Shown: positions 25,010 to 33,940 of the stretch, one piece after another
How positions within the stretch are numbered: the stretch's first letter is position 1
Layout: every line of letters begins with the position of its first letter
Assembly: GCF_011395035.1 (NCBI RefSeq)
Contig: NZ_CP024768.1
Location: 862,854-926,853 of the forward strand
DNA from: Pantoea cypripedii
GTDB taxonomy: Bacteria; Pseudomonadota; Gammaproteobacteria; Enterobacterales; Enterobacteriaceae
DNA: 64,000 nucleotides
Direction of reading: 5' to 3'
Program-made: the position numbers and the translations under genes
The notes under the pieces: model-generated
The model's database searches: none
What the model was told of the DNA's origin: nothing
The model's input: the letters and a program-made list of their open reading frames with translations, nothing else

Positions 25010-26157
25010 AAACGCTCCGCTGCGGCGTCAAGCGTCGCTTCCTGTTTGGCAAAGCACAGGCGGATCAGCTTATGCGGGAAAGGATCGGCGCAGAACACCG
25101 ACAGCGGAATCGCCGCCACGCCGACTTCTTTGGTCAGCCACTGGCAGAAACTCACGTCATCCAGATCGGAAATGGCGCTGTAGTCCGCCAGCAGGAAGTA
25201 GGTACCTTCACAGGGCAGCACTTCAAAACGACTTTTCGCCAGCGCCTGTACCAGACGGTCACGGCGCGTGCGGTAAAATTCTGGCAGCTCGCGATAGTGC
25301 TCCGGCTCGGCGCGCAGCATATCAGCAATCGCCAGCTGTGCCGGGGTATTCACCGAGAAGGTCAGGTACTGGTGCACTTTGCGGATTTCCGCGCTGATCG
25401 CCGCGGGTGCCACGCAGTAACCCACTTTCCAGCCGGTCATATGGAAGGTTTTACCAAAGGACGACACGGCAATCGCCCGCTGACGCAATTCGGCATGGGC
25501 CAGCACGCTGGCATGTCCCTCTTCGGCGAAGCAGATATGCTCGTAAACTTCGTCGCTCAGAACATAAATTTCCTGTGCGGCGATGGCCTGCCACAGCTGG
25601 GCGTAATCACTCTTGCGCCAGACGGTGGCGGAAGGGTTGTGCGGCGTATTCAGAATCACCAGCCGGGTTTTGGCGCTCAGCAGGCTCTGGAAGGCGTTCC
25701 AGTCCACGCGGAAACCCGGTGGCTGCAAGGCAATGCGTTTCAGTACGCCACCGGCCAGCTGCACGGCAGGGGCATAGCTGTCGTAGCTGGGATCGAAGCA
25801 GATCACTTCATCACCCGGACGCACCAGCGCGGTAATGGCGGCGTACAGTGCCTCGGTTGCCCCGGCGGTGACGGTGATATCGCTGTTCACGTCAGGTTTG
25901 TGCCCATACAGCTCTGCCGTTTTATCGGCGATGGCTTCGCGTAACGGTAACGCACCGGTCATCGGGGCATACTGGTTAGCCCCCTGGCTGACGTGATACG
26001 CCAGGCGTTCCTGAAGATAGCGCGGGCCGTCGAAATCAGGGAAACCCTGCGACAGGTTAATGGCGTTATGTTGCTGCGCCAGCGCGCTCATTTGGGTAAA
26101 AATGGTGGTGCCGAGCGCCGGTAATTTGCTCTCGGGAATCAGGTTGTGCTGCGTCAT
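24997..26157 (-). CDS. ybdL: Methionine aminotransferase (YbdL/MtnE-type, methionine salvage)
   Basis: A 386-residue fold-type I class I PLP aminotransferase, the same length as E. coli YbdL. Key features are NLSQGFPDFDGP, NTPHNPSATV, LSDEVYEH and the PLP lysine in SSFGKTFHMTGWKVGY. In this position it should transaminate 4-methylthio-2-oxobutanoate to methionine, the last step of the salvage pathway. It is divergent from mtnBCD across a MetJ-type operator and overlaps yafV. Confidence 0.9.
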   Translation of the reverse strand: MTQHNLIPESKLPALGTTIFTQMSALAQQHNAINLSQGFPDFDGPRYLQERLAYHVSQGANQYAPMTGALPLREAIADKTAELYGHKPDVNSDITVTAGATEALYAAITALVRPGDEVICFDPSYDSYAPAVQLAGGVLKRIALQPPGFRVDWNAFQSLLSAKTRLVILNTPHNPSATVWRKSDYAQLWQAIAAQEIYVLSDEVYEHICFAEEGHASVLAHAELRQRAIAVSSFGKTFHMTGWKVGYCVAPAAISAEIRKVHQYLTFSVNTPAQLAIADMLRAEPEHYRELPEFYRTRRDRLVQALAKSRFEVLPCEGTYFLLADYSAISDLDDVSFCQWLTKEVGVAAIPLSVFCADPFPHKLIRLCFAKQEATLDAAAERLCQL

Positions 26158-26244
26158 TGATCTTTTGCCTTAAGCGCGAATGTCGTTGCGGAGTTAACCC
26201 TCTGTTGCTGCCACTATAAACAGGATGTTAATATTTGGCAATCG

Positions 26245-26260
26245 AGACGCTTAGACGTCC
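26245..26260. promoter_or_regulatory. Tandem met boxes (MetJ operator) between ybdL and mtnB
   Basis: Two contiguous octamers, AGACGCTT and AGACGTCC, match the MetJ consensus AGACGTCT at 6 and 7 of 8 positions. They lie 30 bases before mtnB and 88 bases before the divergent aminotransferase. MetJ with S-adenosylmethionine should repress both directions. Confidence 0.7.
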
Positions 26261-26289
26261 AAACTAACCTGCGGGATATCAATATCGCT

Positions 26290-26904
26290 ATGACCGATTT
26301 TCTTCCACTGGAACAGCTGGTGGCTGCCTGTCACTGGATTGGCGCAAAAGGCTGGGCTCCGGCCACGGGCGGCAACATGTCGGTTCGTCAGGACGACGAA
26401 TATTGTCTGCTGAGCGCCTCGGGTAAGGATAAAGGCCGTCTGACGCGTGATGACTTTATCCAGGTGGAGATTGCCACTAACGAGGTGCCATCCGGGCGTA
26501 AGCCGTCGGCAGAAACCGGTCTGCACACCTTGATTTATCGTCTGTTCCCGGAAGCCGGTGCCGTGCTGCATACGCATACCGTCAATTCGACGGTGCTGTC
26601 GCGAGTAGAAAAGGGCAGCGCGCTGCTGCTGAGCGGTTATGAAATGCAGAAAACACTCGCCGGTCAGGATACCCATCTCAACACCGTGGCGATTCCGCTG
26701 TTTGATAACGACCAGGATATTGATGCCCTGGCAGAACGTATCGCAGCCTTTGCTGCTGAAACGCCACTGCGTTATGGTTTTCTGCTGCGCGGCCACGGCC
26801 TGACCTGCTGGGGTAAAGACGTCAACGAAGCCCGTCGTCATCTGGAAGGGCTGGAATTTTTGTTTGAATGTGAACTACAACGTCGGCTGCTGGAGGCCAG
26901 ATGA
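26290..26904 (+). CDS. mtnB: Methylthioribulose-1-phosphate dehydratase
   Basis: A 204-residue class II aldolase-fold zinc enzyme that dehydrates methylthioribulose-1-phosphate to 2,3-diketo-5-methylthiopentyl-1-phosphate. The fold is marked by WAPATGGNMSVR, PSAETGLHTLIY with the catalytic Glu, the zinc ligands VLHTHTVNS and the later LLRGHGLTCWG. It overlaps mtnC by 4 bases. Confidence 0.95.
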   Translation: MTDFLPLEQLVAACHWIGAKGWAPATGGNMSVRQDDEYCLLSASGKDKGRLTRDDFIQVEIATNEVPSGRKPSAETGLHTLIYRLFPEAGAVLHTHTVNSTVLSRVEKGSALLLSGYEMQKTLAGQDTHLNTVAIPLFDNDQDIDALAERIAAFAAETPLRYGFLLRGHGLTCWGKDVNEARRHLEGLEFLFECELQRRLLEAR

Positions 26905-27584
26905 TTCGCGCAATTGTTACCGATATTGAAGGCACCACCAGCGATATTCGCTTCGTCCATAATGTGTTATTCCCGTATGCCCGTCAGCATCTGGCGGCCT
27001 TTGTGCGCGAGCATCAGGCAGAGCCGGGCGTCGCCGCCGCGCTGGACGCGGTGCGTGAGGAATCCGGCGCACCCGAGGCCTCGCTTGATGAGGTGATCGC
27101 CACTTTGCTGAGCTACATCGAGCAGGATCGCAAATCACCCGGCCTGAAAGCGTTGCAGGGTATGATCTGGCGTGATGGTTATGTTGAAGGCCAGTTTACC
27201 GGCCACCTCTATCCGGATGTGCTGCCCGCGTTTGAACGCTGGCGTCAGCAGGGTAAGGCGCTGTATGTATATTCCTCCGGTTCGGTGGCGGCGCAGAAAT
27301 TGTTATTTGGCTACAGCGACGAAGGTGATTTAACGTCGTTGTTTAGCGGTTATTTTGACACTGGTGTCGGTGCCAAGCGTGAAACCCAGTCCTATCGCAA
27401 TATCGCGCAGCAAATTGGTGTTGAACCTTCTGAATTGCTGTTTTTGTCCGATATTCACCAGGAACTGGACGCGGCGGCTGACGCTGGCTGGCGCACCCTG
27501 CAATTAATTCGCGGCGAGGCGGATAGTGAAAGTCGCCATCGTCAGGTAAACGATTTTTCCCAGATTAACCCGGAGTCGATTTAG
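26901..27584 (+). CDS. mtnC: Enolase-phosphatase E1 (acireductone synthase)
   Basis: A 227-residue HAD-superfamily bifunctional enzyme that enolises and dephosphorylates the MtnB product to acireductone. The nucleophile motif is VTDIEGTTSD (Asp8, Glu10), with VYSSGSVAAQKLLFG and LFLSDIHQELDAA as motifs II and IV. It lies between mtnB (4-base overlap) and mtnD (next ATG two bases after the stop). Confidence 0.95.
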   Translation: MIRAIVTDIEGTTSDIRFVHNVLFPYARQHLAAFVREHQAEPGVAAALDAVREESGAPEASLDEVIATLLSYIEQDRKSPGLKALQGMIWRDGYVEGQFTGHLYPDVLPAFERWRQQGKALYVYSSGSVAAQKLLFGYSDEGDLTSLFSGYFDTGVGAKRETQSYRNIAQQIGVEPSELLFLSDIHQELDAAADAGWRTLQLIRGEADSESRHRQVNDFSQINPESI

Positions 27585-27585
27585 G

Positions 27586-28128
27586 ATGAGTGCACTGACC
27601 ATTTTTACCGATACTGAAGCCAGCCAGCCGGTGTGGCACAGCAGCGATGCAGAAGCGATTCGCGAGCGTCTGAATGCCAAAGGCGTGCGGTTTGAGCGCT
27701 GGCAGGCAGATCGCGATCTGGGTGCCAACCCGGATTCTGACACGGTGATTAAGGCCTACCAGCATGCGATTGATCGTCTGGTGGCAGAGAAAGGTTATCA
27801 GAGCTGGGATGTGCTGAGCATGCGTGCGGATAACCCGCAGAAAGAAGCGCTGCGCAGTAAGTTTCTTAATGAACATACCCATAGCGAAGATGAAGTGCGT
27901 TTCTTTGTCGAAGGATCGGGTTTGTTCTGCCTGCATCTGGATGGCCAGGTGTATCAGATCCTGTGTGAAAAACAGGACCTGATTTCCGTGCCAGCCGGTA
28001 CGCCGCACTGGTTTGATATGGGCTCAGAGCCACACTTCACCGCGATCCGTATTTTCGACAATCAGGAAGGCTGGATTGCCAATTTCACCGGTGACAGCAT
28101 CGCGGATGCGTACCCGCGTCTGGCCTGA
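27586..28128 (+). CDS. mtnD: Acireductone dioxygenase (ARD)
   Basis: A 180-residue cupin metalloenzyme that converts acireductone to 4-methylthio-2-oxobutanoate and formate (iron form). The metal ligands are in HTHSEDEVRFFVEG and the later PAGTPHWFDMG. It is the third gene of mtnBCD. A BIME-like repeat follows. Confidence 0.95.
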   Translation: MSALTIFTDTEASQPVWHSSDAEAIRERLNAKGVRFERWQADRDLGANPDSDTVIKAYQHAIDRLVAEKGYQSWDVLSMRADNPQKEALRSKFLNEHTHSEDEVRFFVEGSGLFCLHLDGQVYQILCEKQDLISVPAGTPHWFDMGSEPHFTAIRIFDNQEGWIANFTGDSIADAYPRLA

Positions 28129-28141
28129 TAATTTTCTGACC

Positions 28142-28213
28142 TGTAGCGGCGCGATTTATCGCGCGTTTTTTTCCGCATCGCGCACGGAACGCGCGATAAA
28201 TCGCGCCGCTACG
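28142..28213. repeat. BIME-like pair of REP palindromes
   Basis: Two copies of the GTAGCGGCGCGATTTATCGC element in opposite orientation (28142-28165 and 28190-28213) flank a 24-base spacer, so the whole unit is a large inverted repeat. It lies between the convergent mtnD and mtnA genes and may act as a transcript end or stability element. Confidence 0.88.
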
Positions 28214-28225
28214 GCCGTGCATCAT

Positions 28226-29245
28226 TTACGGCTGAAAAATCCCTGCCTGAACCTGCTCAGGCGTCACCACGCCGGTATCCAGCACCCAGCCACTGATAAG
28301 CGCAGCGGGCGTGACATCAAACGCCGGGTTGTAAACAGCGGCATTCTCGGGTGCCCATTGCACGCTGCCAAAACTGCCGGATACGCCGGTCACTTCGCTG
28401 GCGGCACGCTGTTCAATCGGAATCGCGTCACCGTTCGGGCACAGGCGATCCAGCGTGGTATGCGGCGCAGCCACATAGAATGGAACACCGTGATAATGCG
28501 CCAGCACCGCCAGGCTGTAGGTGCCGATTTTATTCGCCACATCGCCATTGGCGGCGATACGATCCGCGCCGACCCAGATAGCATCCACCACGCCCCGTGC
28601 CATCAGGCTGGCGGCCATTGAATCGGTAATCAGGTGATAAGGAATCCCCAGTTCACCCAGCTCCCAGGCGGTGAGTCGTCCTCCCTGCAACAGCGGGCGG
28701 GTTTCATCGACCCAGACATTTTTCACTTTGCCCTGCTGATGCGCATGGGCAATCACCCCGAGCGCGGTGCCGACACCTGCTGTCGCCAGGCCACCGGTGT
28801 TGCAGTGGGTCAGCAACTGGCTGCCCGGCGTGACCAGCGCACTACCCGCGCGGGCGATGTTGTCACACAGTTGCTTATCTTCTGCGACCAGACGCAGCGC
28901 TTCTGCCGTCAGCGCGGTGACAAAATCGTTCTCCGCCAGCGCCACTTTCATACGGTCCAGATTGTTCATCAGGTTGACCGCCGTCGGGCGTGCCGCGCGC
29001 AGCACCTCCAGCGCCTCCGCCAGCCCGGCTTTATTCATCCCTTGTTCAGCCAGCAGTGCCAGCAGCAGGCTGGCGGAAAGGCCAATCAGCGGTGCGCCAC
29101 GCACACGTAACGCGTGGATATGAGCGACCAGCTGCGCGACATCATGCGCGGGTAGCCAGTTTTTCTGCTGCGGCAATGCCTGCTGGTCGAGGATCCACAG
29201 CTGGTTATCACGAATTTCCAGGCTGGTTGTGCGAAGTGTTTGCAT
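28226..29245 (-). CDS. mtnA: Methylthioribose-1-phosphate isomerase
   Basis: A 339-residue member of the eIF2B-like aldose-ketose isomerase family that converts 5-methylthioribose-1-phosphate to the ribulose form. RVRGAPLIGLSASLLLALLA, THCNTGGLATAGVGTALGV (catalytic Cys) and GADRIAANGDVANKIGTY (catalytic Asp) are intact. It is divergent from mtnK across a MetJ operator. Confidence 0.95.
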   Translation of the reverse strand: MQTLRTTSLEIRDNQLWILDQQALPQQKNWLPAHDVAQLVAHIHALRVRGAPLIGLSASLLLALLAEQGMNKAGLAEALEVLRAARPTAVNLMNNLDRMKVALAENDFVTALTAEALRLVAEDKQLCDNIARAGSALVTPGSQLLTHCNTGGLATAGVGTALGVIAHAHQQGKVKNVWVDETRPLLQGGRLTAWELGELGIPYHLITDSMAASLMARGVVDAIWVGADRIAANGDVANKIGTYSLAVLAHYHGVPFYVAAPHTTLDRLCPNGDAIPIEQRAASEVTGVSGSFGSVQWAPENAAVYNPAFDVTPAALISGWVLDTGVVTPEQVQAGIFQP

Positions 29246-29297
29246 GGTGTGAAATCTCTGTTGCGTTAATGGCGGCTATTGTGCCAACATGCGTGAC

Positions 29298-29321
29298 GGA
29301 TGTATAGACGTCTGAACGGCT
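29298..29321. promoter_or_regulatory. MetJ operator between mtnA and mtnK
   Basis: A perfect met box AGACGTCT (29306-29313) is flanked in phase by GGATGTAT and GAACGGCT, each matching at 5 of 8 positions. It lies 30 bases upstream of mtnK and about 50 bases upstream of mtnA. Confidence 0.75.
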
Positions 29322-29350
29322 TATTACTTACGATTGACGAGGAACAGGCA

Positions 29351-30550
29351 ATGTCGCAATACCGTACGTTCACCGCTGCCGATGCTGTGGAATATGCAAA
29401 ACAATTTGGCGGTGTGGACGATCCGTCAGCGCTGGTGAGCGCCGAGGAGATCGGTGATGGGAATCTCAACCTGGTTTTTAAGATCTACGACAACCAGGGC
29501 GTCAGCCGTGTGGTGGTGAAACAGGCGTTGCCGTATGTCCGCTGTGTCGGCGAATCCTGGCCGTTAACTCTCGATCGTGCGCGTCTCGAAGCTCAGACGC
29601 TGGTGGAGCATTACAAACATTGCCCACAGTACACCGTGCATGTCACCCATTACGACGCCGAACTGGCGGTGATGGTGATGGAAGATCTTTCCAGCCATCG
29701 TATCTGGCGTGGCGAGCTGGTAAAAGGCGCATATTATCCGCAGGCCGCCAGCCAGCTGGGCGAATACCTGGCGCAGACCCTGTTCCATACCTCGGATTTC
29801 ATCCTGCATCCGCATAAGAAAAAAGCCGAAGTGGCGCGCTTTATCAACCCGGAAATGTGTGAAATCACCGAGGATCTGTTCTTTAACGATCCTTACGTCG
29901 ATCATGAACGCAATAACTACCCGGCGGCGCTGCAATCGCTGGTGGAAAGCCTGCGTAGTGATGACGCACTGCGCATTGCGGTGGCCGGTCTGAAGCATCG
30001 CTTCTTTGCCGATGCCGAAGCGTTGCTGCACGGCGATATCCACAGCGGATCGATCTTCGTGGCGGATGGCAGCCTGAAAGCGATTGATGCGGAGTTTGGC
30101 TACTTCGGACCGATCGGTTTTGACATCGGTACCGCGCTGGGCAATCTGCTGATTAACTACTGCTGCCTGCCGGGCCTGCTGGCCCCGCGTGAAGCGGCGG
30201 AAGCGCGTGAACGTCGCCTGAGTGATGTCCATCAGGTGTGGAGCACCTTTGCCAGCCGTTTCCTCGAACTGGCGCAGGCCAAAACCACCGATGTGGCGCT
30301 GGCGTATCCCGGCTATGCTGCCGCTTTCCTGCGCAAAGTGTGGAGCGACACCATTGGTTACTGCGGCACCGAGCTGATTCGCCGTACCGTGGGCATGTCA
30401 CATGTCGCTGATTTCAAAAATATTGACGATGATGCCATGCGCACCGAGTGCATCCGCAACTGCATCACGCTGGGGCGCACGCTGATTCTGGCGGCCAACC
30501 ATATTGATGATGTGGATGGGTTGATTGCCCGCATTCGTCAGGCGAGTTAA
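29351..30550 (+). CDS. mtnK: Methylthioribose kinase
   Basis: A 399-residue kinase with the aminoglycoside-phosphotransferase fold that phosphorylates 5-methylthioribose with ATP. The catalytic loop is LLHGDIHSGSIF and the metal-binding motif is AIDAEFGYFGPIGFDIGT. ATG at 29351 follows GAGGAACAGGCA and gives the Klebsiella length. Its presence means this organism uses the two-step nucleosidase-plus-kinase route, so free methylthioribose, possibly including exogenous sugar, can enter salvage. Confidence 0.95.
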   Translation: MSQYRTFTAADAVEYAKQFGGVDDPSALVSAEEIGDGNLNLVFKIYDNQGVSRVVVKQALPYVRCVGESWPLTLDRARLEAQTLVEHYKHCPQYTVHVTHYDAELAVMVMEDLSSHRIWRGELVKGAYYPQAASQLGEYLAQTLFHTSDFILHPHKKKAEVARFINPEMCEITEDLFFNDPYVDHERNNYPAALQSLVESLRSDDALRIAVAGLKHRFFADAEALLHGDIHSGSIFVADGSLKAIDAEFGYFGPIGFDIGTALGNLLINYCCLPGLLAPREAAEARERRLSDVHQVWSTFASRFLELAQAKTTDVALAYPGYAAAFLRKVWSDTIGYCGTELIRRTVGMSHVADFKNIDDDAMRTECIRNCITLGRTLILAANHIDDVDGLIARIRQAS

Positions 30551-30555
30551 ATGAA

Positions 30556-30583
30556 AAAGCCTCCCGGTGGGGAGGCTTTGTTT
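30556..30583 (+). terminator. Terminator of mtnK
   Basis: AAAGCCTCC pairs with GGAGGCTTT around a short loop, followed by TTTGTTT, six bases after the mtnK stop. Confidence 0.75.
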
Positions 30584-30606
30584 GCGCGATAAATCGCGCC
30601 GCTACG
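30584..30606. repeat. REP-like palindrome, half unit
   Basis: GCGCGATAAATCGCGCCGCT and the next bases ACG are one copy of the intergenic REP family (reverse orientation), between mtnK and fadE. Confidence 0.8.
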
Positions 30607-30610
30607 GGGC

Positions 30611-33055
30611 TTAAGCTGCTTCGCTGGGGCGGTTTGCCGGCTTACTTTGCGGCTTTGGCACCGCCAGCGCTTCCGGCGCAAACTCATCCACGTTAATCGA
30701 ACGCAGGCGGCTGGCCTCGGCACGGGTCAGAATCTTCGCTTCCGCTTCATCAATCCAGCCCTCCGCCAGACCACGCTGCGCCAGCTGATCCAGCCGGGTG
30801 AAGGCGACATTTTTCTTCAGCTGCACGCACAGACGATCGTGAATCACCTCCGCCGCCATCACATCCTGCAACGCCTGTTCCAGCTGGCCCGCCGGGTTGT
30901 GGGCGCTCGGCGTCAGATACTGACCACGACCCAGACGGGTACGTGTCGCGGAGGGCAGCTGCAACAGTTTCGCCAGTTTATGGTCGAGCTTATCAGACGG
31001 TGCCGGGCAGTGATGTCCACCGGCGAAGATCACCCCACGCAGCGCCCCGGCGACAAAGCGATTCGGGAAGTTGCGCAGCAGATCGTCGATGGCCACTTCT
31101 GCCTGATGCAGCGCATCCTGGACGCCCCAGTGCACCAGCGGCAAGTCAGCTTCGTTACGGCCTTCATCCTCATAACGTTTCAGCGTTGCTGATGCCAGAT
31201 AGAGCTGGCTCAGGACATCGCCCAAACGCGCAGAGATACGCTCACGACGTTTCAGGCTGCCGCCCAGCACCGCCATCGCCACATCAGCCAGCAGCGCCAG
31301 GTTAGCGCTCAACCGGTTCATTTGCTGATAATAACGACGCGTGGCGTCACGGGTGGGGGTGGCGCTGGTACGGCCACCGGTCAGACCCAGCCACAGGCTG
31401 CGCACCTTGTTGCTGCCGACATGGCCGATATGGCTGAACAGCGCACGGTCAAAGGCTGCCAGATCGTTTTTCGCCGCCGCATTCATCTCTTCCAGCACCC
31501 ACGGATGGCAGCGAATGGCACCCTGACCGAAGATGATCATGCTACGCGTCAGAATATTGGCACCTTCGACGGTAATGGCAATCGGTGCGCCCTGATAGGC
31601 GCGGGCGAGGAAGTTATTCTCGCCGAGCATGATGCCTTTACCTCCGGCGATATCCATCGCATCAATGATCGACTGCTGGCCGCGATGGGTGCAGTGATAT
31701 TTAACAATCGCCGACAGCACCGCCGGTTTTTCACCCAGCATAATGCCGCTGGTGATCAGCGTCGCTGCCGCATCCATCACGTAGGCATTACCGGCAATGC
31801 GTGCCAGCGGTTCTTCAATGCCTTCCATTTTGCCGATGGACACTTTGAACTGGCGGCGAATGTGCGCATAAGCACCGGTCGCCAGCGCGATACTTTTCAG
31901 GCTGCCAGTGGAGTTGGACGGCAGGGTGATACCACGCCCTACCGAGAGGCATTCCACCAGCATACGCCAGCCCTGACCGGCCATCGCCGGGCCGCCGATA
32001 ATGTAATCAATCGGTACGAAGATATCTTTGCCACGCGTCGGACCGTTCTGGAACGGGACGTTAAGCGGGAAGTGGCGGTGACCAATTTCCACGCCTGGCG
32101 TGTGGGTAGGGATCAGTGCGCAGGTGATGCCCAGTTCTTCGGTATTGCCCAGCAGGTGATCCGGGTCGGAGAGTTTAAAGGCCAGGCCGAGCACGGTGGC
32201 AATCGGTGCCAGGGTGATATAGCGCTTATTCCAGGTCAGGCGCATGCCGAGCACGTCTTTGCCCTGCCATTCACCCATGCACACCACGCCGGTATCCGGG
32301 ATGGCTCCGGCATCAGAACCGGCTTCCGGGCTGGTCAGCGCGAAGCAGGGAATTTCGTCGCCGCGCGCCAGGCGTGGCAGGTAATGATCTTTCTGGGCAT
32401 CGGTGCCGTAGTGTTGCAGCAATTCACCGGGGCCAAGGGAGTTAGGCACGCCAACGGTGATGGCGAGGATACCGGACACGCCCGCCAGTTTTTGCAGTAC
32501 GCGCGCCTGAGCATAGGCCGAGAATTCGAGGCCGCCATACTCTTTTTTGATGATCATGGCGAAGAAACGATGTTCTTTCAGATACGCCCACAGTTCCGGC
32601 GGCAGATCGGCCATTTCGTGGGTGATCTGGAAATCATTCGCCATACGGCAGGCTTCTTCTACCGGGCCATCGAGAAAAGTTTGTTCTTCTTCTGTCAGGC
32701 GTGGCTGCGGGTAGTTATGCAGCTTTTGCCAGTCCGGCTTGCCGCGGAACAGGTCGCCTTCCCACCAGGTGGTACCGGCGTCGATGGCTTCTTTTTCGGT
32801 ACGCGACATCGGCGGCATCACTTTCTGAAAGCTGTGCAGCATCGGTTTTGAAAACATGCTGCGACGCATCGCCGGCAGGTTAAAGGGTAACAGGATGATG
32901 GCGAGCGGCAGCAGCAGCCAGGGCGTCCACAGCCCGCTAAATGCCAGCGCTGCGGTCCATAACAGCAGGATAGCGCTGCTGAAACGCAGGGAAAGTTGAT
33001 GGTAGAAGAGGGCGCTAATCAATATCAGCGTCGCAACGATTGAGGCAACCAGCAT
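30611..33055 (-). CDS. fadE: Acyl-CoA dehydrogenase
   Basis: An 814-residue FAD enzyme that catalyses the first step of fatty-acid beta-oxidation, with the same length as E. coli FadE. Two N-terminal hydrophobic segments suggest membrane association, then come the acyl-CoA dehydrogenase domains with CFALTSPEAGSDAGAIPDTG, the substrate-binding region, and the FadE-specific C-terminal extension. A FadR operator lies 23 bases upstream of the start, so repression in the absence of fatty acids is expected. Confidence 0.97.
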   Translation of the reverse strand: MLVASIVATLILISALFYHQLSLRFSSAILLLWTAALAFSGLWTPWLLLPLAIILLPFNLPAMRRSMFSKPMLHSFQKVMPPMSRTEKEAIDAGTTWWEGDLFRGKPDWQKLHNYPQPRLTEEEQTFLDGPVEEACRMANDFQITHEMADLPPELWAYLKEHRFFAMIIKKEYGGLEFSAYAQARVLQKLAGVSGILAITVGVPNSLGPGELLQHYGTDAQKDHYLPRLARGDEIPCFALTSPEAGSDAGAIPDTGVVCMGEWQGKDVLGMRLTWNKRYITLAPIATVLGLAFKLSDPDHLLGNTEELGITCALIPTHTPGVEIGHRHFPLNVPFQNGPTRGKDIFVPIDYIIGGPAMAGQGWRMLVECLSVGRGITLPSNSTGSLKSIALATGAYAHIRRQFKVSIGKMEGIEEPLARIAGNAYVMDAAATLITSGIMLGEKPAVLSAIVKYHCTHRGQQSIIDAMDIAGGKGIMLGENNFLARAYQGAPIAITVEGANILTRSMIIFGQGAIRCHPWVLEEMNAAAKNDLAAFDRALFSHIGHVGSNKVRSLWLGLTGGRTSATPTRDATRRYYQQMNRLSANLALLADVAMAVLGGSLKRRERISARLGDVLSQLYLASATLKRYEDEGRNEADLPLVHWGVQDALHQAEVAIDDLLRNFPNRFVAGALRGVIFAGGHHCPAPSDKLDHKLAKLLQLPSATRTRLGRGQYLTPSAHNPAGQLEQALQDVMAAEVIHDRLCVQLKKNVAFTRLDQLAQRGLAEGWIDEAEAKILTRAEASRLRSINVDEFAPEALAVPKPQSKPANRPSEAA

Positions 33056-33077
33056 AATGAACCGCTCCGTAAGTTGT

Positions 33078-33094
33078 AAGAGGTCTGACCTGTT
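33078..33094. promoter_or_regulatory. FadR operator of fadE
   Basis: AAGAGGTCTGACCTGTT (minus strand AACAGGTCAGACCTCTT) matches the FadR consensus AACTGGTCNGACCNGTT at nearly all fixed positions and lies directly in front of fadE. Confidence 0.8.
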
Positions 33095-33309
33095 ATGTAT
33101 AGAGGTTTAGAGCAGCGCCGGAAATTTATCAATCTGTTTACAACACAATTACAACCCAACTCACAAAATCCTCGGGATAGGTTGATCTGACACACGGCTT
33201 CACGCTTTTTACCCTCCGGAGCCGGGCTTTCACCTGCGCCTGTGCTTTGCGCCTCCACGCCATTCCGTTAAACTTGCAGGGGTCAATCTTTCCTCTAAAG
33301 GACATCCCT

Positions 33310-33888
33310 ATGTATCAGGACATTATCCGGTCAGAACTTAATGAAGCCGCCGATACGCTGAACAATTTCCTCAGCAATGAAGCCAACATCCATGCGATTC
33401 AGCGCGCGGCGGTGTTGCTGGCAGATAGCTTCAAAGCGGGTGGCAAAGTGCTTTCCTGCGGTAACGGCGGCTCGCATTGCGATGCCATGCACTTCGCCGA
33501 GGAGCTGACCGGGCGTTATCGTGAAAACCGTCCTGGCTACCCGGCGATTGCCATCTCTGACGTCAGCCATCTTTCCTGCGTCAGCAACGATTTTGGTTAC
33601 GATTACGTGTTCTCACGTTATATCGAGGCCGTGGGCCGTCCGGGTGATGTGCTGCTCGGCCTGTCCACTTCCGGCAATTCCGCCAACATCATCAAAGCGG
33701 TGGAAGCGGCGCGCGCGCAGGGCATGAAGGTCATCACGCTGACCGGTAAAGACGGCGGCAAAATGGCCGGTACGGCGGATATTGAAATCCGGGTGCCGCA
33801 TTTTGGTTATGCTGACCGCATTCAGGAAATTCATATCAAAGTCATCCATATCCTGATGCTGCTGATTGAAAAAGAGATGGTGAAGTAA
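33310..33888 (+). CDS. gmhA: Sedoheptulose-7-phosphate isomerase
   Basis: A 192-residue SIS-domain isomerase that makes D-glycero-D-manno-heptose-7-phosphate, the first committed step of LPS inner-core heptose synthesis. Motifs are SCGNGGSHCDAMHFAEELTG, LLGLSTSGNSANI and EIHIKVIHILMLLIE. ATG at 33310 gives the E. coli length (also known as lpcA); further in-frame upstream codons are unlikely to be used. Confidence 0.97.
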   Translation: MYQDIIRSELNEAADTLNNFLSNEANIHAIQRAAVLLADSFKAGGKVLSCGNGGSHCDAMHFAEELTGRYRENRPGYPAIAISDVSHLSCVSNDFGYDYVFSRYIEAVGRPGDVLLGLSTSGNSANIIKAVEAARAQGMKVITLTGKDGGKMAGTADIEIRVPHFGYADRIQEIHIKVIHILMLLIEKEMVK

Positions 33889-33899
33889 GTCGTGGCTTC

Positions 33900-33925
33900 T
33901 CCTCCCACGCTGGTGGGAGGATTTT
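33900..33925 (+). terminator. Terminator of gmhA
   Basis: TCCTCCCAC-GCTG-GTGGGAGGA is a perfect 9-bp stem followed by TTTT, just before yafJ. Confidence 0.85.
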
Positions 33926-33940
33926 ACTAAGGCGGTAGCT

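Noticed and set aside
31322..32851. 509-codon plus-strand frame opposite fadE
   Set aside because: Despite its length it is the antisense shadow of fadE, with His/Gln/Arg-rich composition and no family features.
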